From Gemmatimonadaceae bacterium (GTDB taxonomy: Bacteria > Gemmatimonadota > Gemmatimonadetes > Gemmatimonadales > Gemmatimonadaceae), in the NCBI GenBank assembly GCA_013361335.1, contig JABFYH010000115.1:1-64000 (forward strand): a stretch of 64,000 bases of DNA, in the 5' to 3' direction. The notes beneath the pieces are model-generated. The model worked only from the letters and a program-made list of their open reading frames with translations. It did not search any database and had not been told where the DNA came from. The stretch's first letter is position 1, and the number at the start of each line of letters is the position of its first letter. A program made the translations under genes and the position numbers. Of this stretch, positions 42,049-49,712 are shown piece by piece.

Positions 42049-43626
42049 GTGACCGCCGGTCTCACGCCCCCGCCCCCGGCGCCGCCGCCGACCAGGACGA
42101 CGGCGCCCGAGGCGCCCGACGTGCTGGCCGCCGTCCTGCCGCGTCTGCGCGAGGCAGGGGCCCACACCCTGGTGTACGGAATCGGGTCGGCGCTCCAGGC
42201 GGCGTCGGGATTCATCCTCATCCCGCTGTACACCCGCCACTTCGATGCGGCGACGTACGGGGTGTTCGCGCTCCTCACCCTCGTGAGCACCTTCGGGGCG
42301 ACGGCGTTCTCCTTCGGCGCCCCGTCCGCGCTGGCCCGGTCGTATTTCGACTACACCGAGCCCGCGGACCGGAAGGGCGTCGTGGCGACGTCGATCTATC
42401 TCGTGCTCGCCGGAGGGCTGCTCGCGATGGGGATCACGATCGCCGCGTCCGAGGCGATCTCCCAACGGATCATCGGCAGTCCCGCCTACGGGCCGCACCT
42501 CCGCCTGATCCTCGCGATGGCCATCCTCGCGCAGGTCGGCGGCGTGCTGTTGGTGCTCGCCCGATTCAAGCGCCGGTCGATGCTGGTGGTCGGCACCAAT
42601 CTGGTCGCGCTCGTCGGGACGTCCGTGCTGATCTGGTACCTGCTCACGTCGTGGCAGCTCGGCCTGATGGCGCCGATCATCGGCATGCTGGTGTCGCAGG
42701 GCGTGCAGGTGCTGTGGCTCGGCTGGGCGCTGCGCGACGACATCGGCGTGCGCGGCATGCGGCGCGAGGTGCCGGTGCAGCTCGCGTACGGGCTGCCGGC
42801 GGCGGCGGTCGGGGTGCTCTACTACGCCCTGGACTCGGTGGACCGGGTGCTGCTGAACAAGCTCACCGACACGTCGGCCGTGGGCGTGTACTCGCTGGGG
42901 TATCGCATCGCCTTCGTCATCAACGTGCTGCTCGTCCAGCCCTTCGGCCAGATCTGGACGCCGATGCGCATGGAGTATCGGCACGACGCGCACGCGCGCC
43001 GGCTGTTCGCCGTGGTCCTGCGGTATTTCCTCCTGGCGGGGCTCGTCGGCTCGCTGCTCATCGGCACCTTCTCGGGCGAGCTGGTCGCCCTCGTGGCCGG
43101 TGGCGCGCAGTACCGGGAGGCCTACCGCGTGGTGGGACTGGTCATGCTCGGCTACGTCGCGTACGGCGCGCTCGGCATCGTCGACGCGGGCATCATCTTC
43201 GAGCGCAAGGTGCACTTCCACCTCGTCAACTTCGCCGTGGCGCTCGCGCTCAACGTCGCGCTCAACTTCCTGCTGATCCCGCGGCTCGGCATCGTCGGGG
43301 CCGGCCTCGCGACCCTGCTCACGTACGCGGTGGTGACCATCGTTGCAGGCGCGCTGTCCGTTCGCCTGTACCGCGTGCCGTGGGAGCTCGGGCGCATCAC
43401 GATGTGCGTGCTGCTCGCCGTGGGTGCGCTCCTCGCCGCCGCCTTCCTGCCCATCGGCACGCCGGTCGGCGTGGCGATCAAGGTCGGTCTCTTGGCCGCG
43501 GTCCTGCCGCTGCTGTGGTTCGCCGGCACGGAGCCCGCGGAGCGCGCCGTCGCGGCGTCCGTCACGCGAGTCGCGGCCGCGTGGCTCGCGCGGCCGTTCA
43601 CCCGGCAACCGCTTCCCGAGCCATGA
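42049..43626 (+). CDS. Polysaccharide flippase, Wzx family (set 2)
   Basis: This 525-residue transporter has about 14 hydrophobic helices. ASGFILIPLYTRHFDAATYGVFALL is the classical N-terminal Wzx/MOP region. A proline-rich cytoplasmic head (TPPPPAPPPT) precedes it. GTG start, 33 bases after the Wzz stop; ATGA overlap with the acyltransferase. It is not a close copy of the set 1 flippase, which suggests separate origins for the two assembly sets. Confidence 0.9.
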   Translation: MTAGLTPPPPAPPPTRTTAPEAPDVLAAVLPRLREAGAHTLVYGIGSALQAASGFILIPLYTRHFDAATYGVFALLTLVSTFGATAFSFGAPSALARSYFDYTEPADRKGVVATSIYLVLAGGLLAMGITIAASEAISQRIIGSPAYGPHLRLILAMAILAQVGGVLLVLARFKRRSMLVVGTNLVALVGTSVLIWYLLTSWQLGLMAPIIGMLVSQGVQVLWLGWALRDDIGVRGMRREVPVQLAYGLPAAAVGVLYYALDSVDRVLLNKLTDTSAVGVYSLGYRIAFVINVLLVQPFGQIWTPMRMEYRHDAHARRLFAVVLRYFLLAGLVGSLLIGTFSGELVALVAGGAQYREAYRVVGLVMLGYVAYGALGIVDAGIIFERKVHFHLVNFAVALALNVALNFLLIPRLGIVGAGLATLLTYAVVTIVAGALSVRLYRVPWELGRITMCVLLAVGALLAAAFLPIGTPVGVAIKVGLLAAVLPLLWFAGTEPAERAVAASVTRVAAAWLARPFTRQPLPEP

Positions 43627-44129
43627 CCATGCTCTCGCAGGCCGCCGCGTGGTTCGTTCGCCGCACGCGCCCGTACGCGCGCGCGCTGGCGTACGCGTAT
43701 GGCGTCCGGCTCGATTGGCACTGCGAGCCGACCGGGCAGCATCCGCTGCAGATCGAAGGCGGCAGCGCGCAGGCCACGGCGAACATCCCGCGTAGCGTGC
43801 GCTTCAACACCCGCAGCGGCGCCATCTTCGTCGGACGGGACACGGTCTTCGGCGAGGACGTGCAGGTGCTGACCGGCAAGCATCTCGCGCTGTGGGAGGC
43901 TGAGCGCGCCGGCGTCCCGCTCCACCACGTCCCGGAGAGCGGACGCGAGATCCGGATCGGGCGAGGCTGCTACATCGGGACTGGCGCGATCCTCATCGGA
44001 CCGTTGGTCGTCGGCGACCATGCGGTGATCGGGGCAGGGAGCGTCGTGACGCACGACGTGCCGCCCCGCACCTTCGTCGCCGGCGTGCCGGCGCGGGTGA
44101 TCCAGGCGCACGTGGAGGTCGGGTCGTGA
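43623..44129 (+). CDS. Left-handed beta-helix (hexapeptide) acyltransferase
   Basis: This 168-residue protein is built of isoleucine-patch hexapeptide repeats (IRIGRGCYIGTGAILIGPLVVGDHAVIGAGSVV) ending VPARVI. It resembles WcaF/maltose O-acetyltransferase-type enzymes that acetylate sugars from acetyl-CoA. Placed between the flippase (ATGA) and the isomerase (GTGA), it likely O-acetylates the repeat unit. Confidence 0.83.
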   Translation: MTMLSQAAAWFVRRTRPYARALAYAYGVRLDWHCEPTGQHPLQIEGGSAQATANIPRSVRFNTRSGAIFVGRDTVFGEDVQVLTGKHLALWEAERAGVPLHHVPESGREIRIGRGCYIGTGAILIGPLVVGDHAVIGAGSVVTHDVPPRTFVAGVPARVIQAHVEVGS

Positions 44130-44536
44130 CGCTGCCCGTCGAATGGCATCGATTGGTGGTGCGCGGCGACGCGCGCGGCACGCTCATTCCGGTGGAGCTC
44201 GGGCGCGACGTCCCCTTTCCGACGGCGCGCGTCTACTTCATCTCGGGCACCATGGCCGGGGTCCGGCGCGGCTTCCACGCCCACCGCGCGTTGACGCAGC
44301 TCGCGGTGTGCATCACCGGCTCGTGCCGCTTTCTGCTCGACGACGGCGCATCGAAGGTGGAGGTCGCGCTCGACGCGCCCGGCTGCGGCGTGCTCGTGCG
44401 TCCGATGATCTGGCACGAGATGTACGACTTCTCCAGCGACTGCGTGCTGGCGGTGTTCGCCGATGGTCCCTACGACGAGTCGGACTACGTGCGCGACTAC
44501 GCGGAGTTCGCCTCGCTGGCCGGAGCGGCGCGATGA
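44126..44536 (+). CDS. dTDP-4-keto-6-deoxyhexose 3,4-ketoisomerase (FdtA/QdtA family)
   Basis: This 136-residue cupin has GVRRGFHAHRALTQLAVCITGSCRFLLDDG and PMIWHEMYDFS, which are FdtA/QdtA signatures. It moves the keto group of dTDP-4-keto-6-deoxyglucose from C4 to C3, giving the galacto (FdtA) or gluco (QdtA) 3-keto sugar; which one cannot be decided by eye. Its substrate comes from rfbA and rfbB elsewhere in the window. GTG start in a GTGA overlap. Confidence 0.9.
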   Translation: MTLPVEWHRLVVRGDARGTLIPVELGRDVPFPTARVYFISGTMAGVRRGFHAHRALTQLAVCITGSCRFLLDDGASKVEVALDAPGCGVLVRPMIWHEMYDFSSDCVLAVFADGPYDESDYVRDYAEFASLAGAAR

Positions 44537-45096
44537 TCCACGCGATGGCCGACGTGCAGAGCGACCAGATCGGCCCGGACACCCGGATCTGGCAGTACAG
44601 CATCGTGCTGCCCGGCGCCGTGATCGGCGCCGGCTGCAACGTGAACGCGCACTGCCTCATCGAGGGGGGCGCGCGCCTCGGCGATCGGGTGACGATCAAG
44701 TGCGGGGTCTACGTGTGGAATGGGGTGAACCTCGCCGACGACGTGTTCGTCGGGCCCAATGCCACCTTCACCAACGACCTGCATCCCCGCTCGCGACGCC
44801 CACCGGCGCAGTGGGTGCCCACCGTCGTGCAGCGCGGCGCGTCCATCGGCGCCGCGGCGACGATCGTCGCCGGCGTGACGATCGGCGAGTACGCGCTCGT
44901 CGGCGCGGGCAGCGTTGTGACCCGGGACGTTGGCGCGTACCGGGTCGTGGTGGGCGTGCCGGCGCGACCACAGGGATGGATCTGCCGCTGTGCGGAGCGC
45001 CTCGGCGAATCGCTCGTTTGTGGCGCGTGCGGCCGGCGCTACGTTCGGCGAGGAGACGGGTTGGCGCCGCTTGAGCCGACCGAGCCGGCGTCATGA
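44533..45096 (+). CDS. dTDP-3-amino-3,6-dideoxyhexose N-acetyltransferase (FdtC/QdtC-like)
   Basis: This 187-residue hexapeptide-repeat transferase has IGPDTRIWQYSIVLPGAVIG, VTIKCGVYVWNGVNLADDVFVGPNATFTND and VGVPARPQGW, typical of the WxcM/QdtC sugar N-acetyltransferases. A C-terminal CRCAERLG...CGACGRRY adds two CxxC-like pairs. Located between the ketoisomerase and the aminotransferase, each by ATGA overlap, it completes the 3-acetamido sugar. Confidence 0.88.
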   Translation: MIHAMADVQSDQIGPDTRIWQYSIVLPGAVIGAGCNVNAHCLIEGGARLGDRVTIKCGVYVWNGVNLADDVFVGPNATFTNDLHPRSRRPPAQWVPTVVQRGASIGAAATIVAGVTIGEYALVGAGSVVTRDVGAYRVVVGVPARPQGWICRCAERLGESLVCGACGRRYVRRGDGLAPLEPTEPAS

Positions 45097-46262
45097 CCCA
45101 CGTCCCCGTCGTCCCGCCGCCTACCATTTCGTTGCCACCCGACGCGCCCCGGATGATCCCCTTCCTCGATCTCAAGCGCATCAACGCGCGCGACCGCGAC
45201 CGCCTCCTCGCCGCGATGGCCCGCGTGCTCGATTCGGGCTGGTACATCCTGGGGCAGGAGGTGCGCGAGTTCGAGCGCCGCTTCGCCGAGTACACCGGAG
45301 TGCCGCACGCGATCGGGGTCGCCAACGGGATGGACGCGCTCACGCTCGTCTTTCGCGCGCTGCGGGAGCTGGGCCGGATCGCGGCGGGCGACGAGGTGCT
45401 CGTCCCGTCCAACACCTACATCGCCACGATCCTCGCGCTGACCGAGAATCGTCTGACGCCGGTGCTCGTCGAGCCGGATCCGCGCACCTTCAACATGGAC
45501 CCGGCGCGCGTCCGCGAGGCGATCACCCCGCGCACGCGTGCGATTCTCACCGTCCACCTGTACGGCCGACTCGGCTGGTCGCCGGAGCTGCAGGCGGTCG
45601 CGGACGCCGCCGGCGTTCCGATCGTCGAGGACGCGGCGCAGTCGCAGGGTGCGGCGCTCGACGGCCGCCGCGCCGGATCGCTCGGCCTGGCCACCGGGAC
45701 GAGCCTCTATCCGGGGAAGAACCTGGGCGCGCTGGGGGACGCGGGCGTCGTCACCACCTGGGATGCGCCCCTCGCCGAGGCCGTGCGGACGATCGCCAAC
45801 TACGGGTCGCAGCGGAAATACGAGAACCGGTACAAGGGGGTCAACAGCCGGCTCGACGAGCTGCAGGCGGCAATGCTGGTGGTGAAGCTCGACCGGCTCG
45901 ACGCCGACAACGCCCGGCGGCGCACGATCGCCGCGCGCTATGGCGCGGGCATCCGCAACCGGGCGATCGCTCTCCCGGAGCCGGGCCCGGAAGGCGCGCA
46001 CGTATGGCATCTGTACGTCGTGCGCGCCGACGATCGCGACGAGTTGCAGCGGCACCTCGCCGCGCACGGCATCCAGACGCTCGTGCATTATCCGACCCCG
46101 CCTCACCAGCAGCCGGCGTACGCGGAATGGGCGGACCGGAGCTACCCGATCGCCGAGGCCATCCATCGCACGGTGCTCAGCCTTCCGATGGACCCGACGA
46201 TGAGCGACGCGGACGTGGACGCCGTCATCGCGACGTGCAACACCTTCCGCGGCGCCACCTGA
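45093..46262 (+). CDS. dTDP-3-keto-6-deoxyhexose 3-aminotransferase (FdtB/QdtB-like, DegT family)
   Basis: This 389-residue PLP enzyme has SGWYILGQEVREFE, GVANGMDALTLVFRAL, VIEDAAQSQGA-type motif VEDAAQSQGA and the Schiff-base region SLYPGKNLGALGDAG, the variant seen in FdtB/QdtB. It aminates C3 of the sugar produced by the upstream ketoisomerase. ATGA overlap with the acetyltransferase gene. The set predicts dTDP-Fuc3NAc or dTDP-Qui3NAc. Confidence 0.91.
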   Translation: MTHVPVVPPPTISLPPDAPRMIPFLDLKRINARDRDRLLAAMARVLDSGWYILGQEVREFERRFAEYTGVPHAIGVANGMDALTLVFRALRELGRIAAGDEVLVPSNTYIATILALTENRLTPVLVEPDPRTFNMDPARVREAITPRTRAILTVHLYGRLGWSPELQAVADAAGVPIVEDAAQSQGAALDGRRAGSLGLATGTSLYPGKNLGALGDAGVVTTWDAPLAEAVRTIANYGSQRKYENRYKGVNSRLDELQAAMLVVKLDRLDADNARRRTIAARYGAGIRNRAIALPEPGPEGAHVWHLYVVRADDRDELQRHLAAHGIQTLVHYPTPPHQQPAYAEWADRSYPIAEAIHRTVLSLPMDPTMSDADVDAVIATCNTFRGAT

Positions 46263-46275
46263 CGGCCGACGGGGT

Positions 46276-46293
46276 CGCGCCCTTTCGGGCGCG
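46276..46293 (+). terminator. GC-rich hairpin between the aminotransferase and rfbG
   Basis: CGCGCCC-TTTC-GGGCGCG is a perfect 7-bp stem with a 4-base loop. A T5 run occurs about 17 bases downstream, too far for a canonical intrinsic terminator; it may attenuate or stabilise the mRNA end. Confidence 0.4.
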
Positions 46294-46325
46294 CCGGATC
46301 TCACTCGACTTTTTGGAGCACGGCA

Positions 46326-47444
46326 ATGGACAGCGGGTCTCCCATCCCCACCGCGTTCGGCGGACAGCTCTCGGGCAAGCGGGTGCTGCTCACGGGGCAC
46401 ACGGGCTTCAAGGGCTCGTGGCTGGCGGCGTGGCTCACCGAGCTCGGTGCGCACGTCACCGGCTTCTCCGACGGCATCCCGAGCGAGCCGGCGCACTTTC
46501 AGATCGCCGGGATGGCCGATCGGGTCGCGCATCGCCTGGGTGACGTGCGCGATCGCGACGCCGTCGCGCGCGTGATCGGGGAGGTGCAGCCGGACGTCGT
46601 GTTTCACCTGGCCGCGCAGGCTCTCGTGCGGCGTTCCTTCGAGGATCCCGCGCGGACCTTCGAGACGAACACGCTCGGCACTCTCAACGTGCTGGAGGCC
46701 GTTCGCCAGGCGGGCGGCGTTGAGGCCCTGGTCCTCGTCACCTCCGACAAGGCCTACCGCAACGTCGAATGGGTGTGGGGCTATCGGGAAAACGACGCGC
46801 TGGGCGGCGAAGATCCGTACAGCGGCTCGAAGGGCGCGGCGGAGCTGGTCGCGTACTCGTACATGAAGTCCTACTTCGAGACGGGCGAGACGAAGGTCGC
46901 GACGGCGCGCGCGGGCAACGTCATCGGTGGCGGCGACTGGGCGGAGGATCGGATCGTGCCGGACTGCGTGCGCGCCTGGTCGGCACGGCAGACGGTCACG
47001 TTGCGTCACCCGCACGCGACGCGCCCGTGGCAGCACGTGCTCGAGCCGCTGAGCGGATATCTCTGGCTGGCCGCGCGCCTGCTGGCGAACGACCCGCGCG
47101 CGCGCGGCGAGTCGTTCAACTTCGGGCCTGACGCGAACGTGTCGGCGCCCGTGGTCACGCTGATCGAGCGGCTGGGCGATCGGTGGGCCGAGGCCAGGTG
47201 GGTGGTGGATCCCGCGGGGCTCGCCGGCCGACCGGAGGCGCGGCTGCTCAAGCTCTCCTGCGACAAGGCGCTGCTCGATCTCCAGTGGCATGCGACGCTC
47301 GGCTTCGACGAGACGGTCGCGTTCACCGCCGACTGGTATCGGACGTTCTACGCGGGCGATGCGGACGTCTGGGGGCTGACGACGCGACAGATCGGCCACT
47401 ACACGGCACTCGCGGCCGAGCGCGGGCTGGCGTGGGCCAGCTAG
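46326..47444 (+). CDS. rfbG: CDP-glucose 4,6-dehydratase
   Basis: This 372-residue SDR converts CDP-glucose to CDP-4-keto-6-deoxyglucose. KRVLLTGHTGFKGSWLAAWL, HLAAQALVRRSFEDP, VTSDKAYRNVEWVWGYRENDALGGEDPYSGSK (quoted in part) and RPWQHVLEPLSGYL are RfbG-specific. Its partner rfbF is 15 kb left on the minus strand. GGAG precedes the ATG by about nine bases. Confidence 0.95.
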   Translation: MDSGSPIPTAFGGQLSGKRVLLTGHTGFKGSWLAAWLTELGAHVTGFSDGIPSEPAHFQIAGMADRVAHRLGDVRDRDAVARVIGEVQPDVVFHLAAQALVRRSFEDPARTFETNTLGTLNVLEAVRQAGGVEALVLVTSDKAYRNVEWVWGYRENDALGGEDPYSGSKGAAELVAYSYMKSYFETGETKVATARAGNVIGGGDWAEDRIVPDCVRAWSARQTVTLRHPHATRPWQHVLEPLSGYLWLAARLLANDPRARGESFNFGPDANVSAPVVTLIERLGDRWAEARWVVDPAGLAGRPEARLLKLSCDKALLDLQWHATLGFDETVAFTADWYRTFYAGDADVWGLTTRQIGHYTALAAERGLAWAS

Positions 47445-47449
47445 ACCCG

Positions 47450-48478
47450 GTGGCCGGGCTGGCCCGCGACGGACGACCGCCTCGGCGCGCCGTCGACCTG
47501 TCGGGGTTCATGTTCTCCGGCAAGTCCGCGGTGAGCGACCTGCTGCGCGAGTGTGATCGCGTGCTGGTCCCGAACTACCGGACCGAGTTCGATCTGCTGC
47601 GGATCGGCGGTGGGCTGATCGATCTCGAGAATGCCGTGGTCGATTGGTCCCCGATCCGCACCCAGTCGGCCCTCACCCGATTCGAGCGGACCGTTCAGCG
47701 CCTGGCGGCCACCCCGGCGTTTCCGGCGAACCTCGTCACCACCGGCTTCGGCTACGCGCGCCAGTACCCCGGCATCCTCGAGGGCGCGCGGCGCTTCGTC
47801 GACGAGATCGTGGACGTGGCCTGGAGCACGCCCTGGCCATTCGACGATCTGGACGACGGTCCCGTAGCGACCTTCACGCGCAAGCTGCGAAGTCGCTTCG
47901 GCGCGGCGCCACGACGGTCGTATCGGCTGGTCTCCGCCGAGCGGTTCCCTGGCGCGGCGAGCGCCTTCGTCTCGAGCCTGCTCTGGCAGGGGGCCGATCC
48001 GTCGCGCGATGACCTGGTGGTCACGCACAACGCCCTCGAGCCCTTCGACCCGGCGCGTCACCTGCATCTGCTCGGGCCCGGCGCGCGGAGCATCGTCGTC
48101 GACCGCGACCCGCGCGACATCTACGCGACGGCGATCACGACGCAGGTCGGCTTCAACGACGACCTCGAGTTCTACCGTCGCATCGCCGGCGCGCACGACG
48201 TCGAGACGTTCATTCGTCGTCACCAGGCGTATCGCCGCGCGTGCGCCCCGGCGAACGATCGGGTGCTGCGGCTGCGGTTCGAGGACGTCGCGTTGCGGTA
48301 CGACGAGACGGTCGCCCGCGTGCTGGAGTTTCTGGAGCTGCCGAGCACCGCGCATGTGGCGCGCGGATCGCACCTCGACCCGGAGCGGACGCGGGCCAAC
48401 ATCGGTATCTGGCGCGCGCCGGCGCTCGCCGCGTACGCGGCCGACTTCGCACGCATCGAGGCGGAGTGCGGTGCGTAG
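47450..48478 (+). CDS. Sulfotransferase-like P-loop protein
   Basis: This 342-residue protein has a nucleotide-binding loop DLSGFMFSGKSAVSDLL near the N-terminus and, about 150 residues later, VVDRDPRDIYATAI. The latter corresponds to the 3'-phosphate PAPS motif (RxPxD-type) of sulfotransferases, and RLRFEDVALRYDETV follows. It would sulfate a glycan hydroxyl from PAPS. GTG 47450 lies five bases after rfbG; GTG 47432 would overlap it. Sequence is divergent, so kinase-like alternatives remain open. Confidence 0.72.
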   Translation: MAGLARDGRPPRRAVDLSGFMFSGKSAVSDLLRECDRVLVPNYRTEFDLLRIGGGLIDLENAVVDWSPIRTQSALTRFERTVQRLAATPAFPANLVTTGFGYARQYPGILEGARRFVDEIVDVAWSTPWPFDDLDDGPVATFTRKLRSRFGAAPRRSYRLVSAERFPGAASAFVSSLLWQGADPSRDDLVVTHNALEPFDPARHLHLLGPGARSIVVDRDPRDIYATAITTQVGFNDDLEFYRRIAGAHDVETFIRRHQAYRRACAPANDRVLRLRFEDVALRYDETVARVLEFLELPSTAHVARGSHLDPERTRANIGIWRAPALAAYAADFARIEAECGA

Positions 48479-49712
48479 TCCCCTCATCTTCTATTTCCCC
48501 TACCGCGGCACCGGGGGCGTGCCCGTGCTCTTTCTCCGCCTGGCGCAGCTGCTTCGCGGGGAGTACGACGTGTACCTGGTGGATCATCGCGACGGGGCGA
48601 TGGGCGCGCGCGTGCCCCAGGGCGTGACGCTCCTCGACATCGACGCGCGGACGCCCTTCCCGGACGGCGGCGTGCTCGTGGTGCAGTCGCTCCTGCCCTG
48701 GAACCTCGCGGCGGCCGATCGGCTCGGTCCACGCACGCGGGTGCTGCTCTGGAACCTGCACCCGTACAACCTGTACCCGTACCTGTTCTCGGATTACGGC
48801 GCGTCCGTCGCGAAGCGCGCCGTCGCGCGGCTGGTGAACCCGCTGTCCGCGCTCCGGGTGCGCAAGATGCGCCACGTCGTGTCGTACCTCACCCGGCACC
48901 ATGCCCTGGTCTTCATGGACGAGGAGAACCGGACGCGAACGCAGGCGTTCTTTCCCGGCCTGCCGATCGAAGGGCGCTACCTCCCCGTGCTGAGCGACGC
49001 GCCGGCGGAGCGACACCTGCGCCCGGCGGGAGGACCGCTGCGGTGCGGATGGATCGGCCGGCTCGTCGACTTCAAGGCGCACATCCTCTCGCATCTGATG
49101 GCGCGCCTGGACGCGGCGGTCACCGCGGTCGGCCCGATCACCCTCACCGTCATCGGGGACGGCGCGCATCGCGAGCGTCTGCAGCAGGAGGCGGCCGCGC
49201 TGACCCGGCTCAGCGTGACCTTCGTGCCACCGGTGCCGGTCGAACAGCTCGGCCGGCTCGTCGACGCCGAGATCGACGTGCTGTTCGCCATGGGCACCAG
49301 CGCGCTGGACGGAGCGAGTCGTGGCATCCCGACCTTCCTGGTGGACTACTCCTTCCGCCCGATCGAGGGACTCTACCGATTCCGGCTCATCCAGGAGTCG
49401 CGCGGGTTCAGCCTCGGCAACCTGGTGACGGAGACGAGCTTCGAGGCCACGTCGTCCCTCGAGGAGTCGCTGCGCGCGGTGCGGCGCGATTACGCGGCGC
49501 TCGCGTCGGCGGGGGTGGAGTACTGGCGCGCGCATCACTCACCCGACGCAGTGGCGGGCCGGTTCCGCGAGTGCGTGGCGGGGACCTCGGCGACCGTCGG
49601 CGAGATGCGCGCGGCGGGATTCCTGTCACCGGATCCGATCTCCCGCGCGGTGTTGCGACCGGCGCGGCGGCTCGCCGGCCTCTCCGCCAGCGCGGGGTTC
49701 GACAACGTATGA
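48471..49712 (+). CDS. Glycosyltransferase, GT4/GT1-like
   Basis: This 413-residue GT-B-like protein has FYFPYRGTGGVPVLFLRLAQ at the start (acceptor-side glycine loop), RCGWIGRLVDFKAHIL beginning the donor domain, and TVIGDGAHRERLQQE. The EX7E region is weak (SALDGASRGIPTF). It overlaps the sulfotransferase-like gene by 8 bases (GTG start) and the polymerase by ATGA, so it acts in repeat-unit assembly. Confidence 0.78.
   Translation: MRSPLIFYFPYRGTGGVPVLFLRLAQLLRGEYDVYLVDHRDGAMGARVPQGVTLLDIDARTPFPDGGVLVVQSLLPWNLAAADRLGPRTRVLLWNLHPYNLYPYLFSDYGASVAKRAVARLVNPLSALRVRKMRHVVSYLTRHHALVFMDEENRTRTQAFFPGLPIEGRYLPVLSDAPAERHLRPAGGPLRCGWIGRLVDFKAHILSHLMARLDAAVTAVGPITLTVIGDGAHRERLQQEAAALTRLSVTFVPPVPVEQLGRLVDAEIDVLFAMGTSALDGASRGIPTFLVDYSFRPIEGLYRFRLIQESRGFSLGNLVTETSFEATSSLEESLRAVRRDYAALASAGVEYWRAHHSPDAVAGRFRECVAGTSATVGEMRAAGFLSPDPISRAVLRPARRLAGLSASAGFDNV

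Noticed and set aside
41200-43608. 802-residue open frame on the minus strand opposite Wzz and Wzx
   Set aside because: It is rich in Arg, His, Glu and Gly with no family motif and lies exactly antisense to two well-supported membrane protein genes; long shadow frames are expected at this GC content.
45039-47399. 786-residue minus-strand frame opposite the aminotransferase and rfbG
   Set aside because: It spans two real genes and their gap and has shadow composition.
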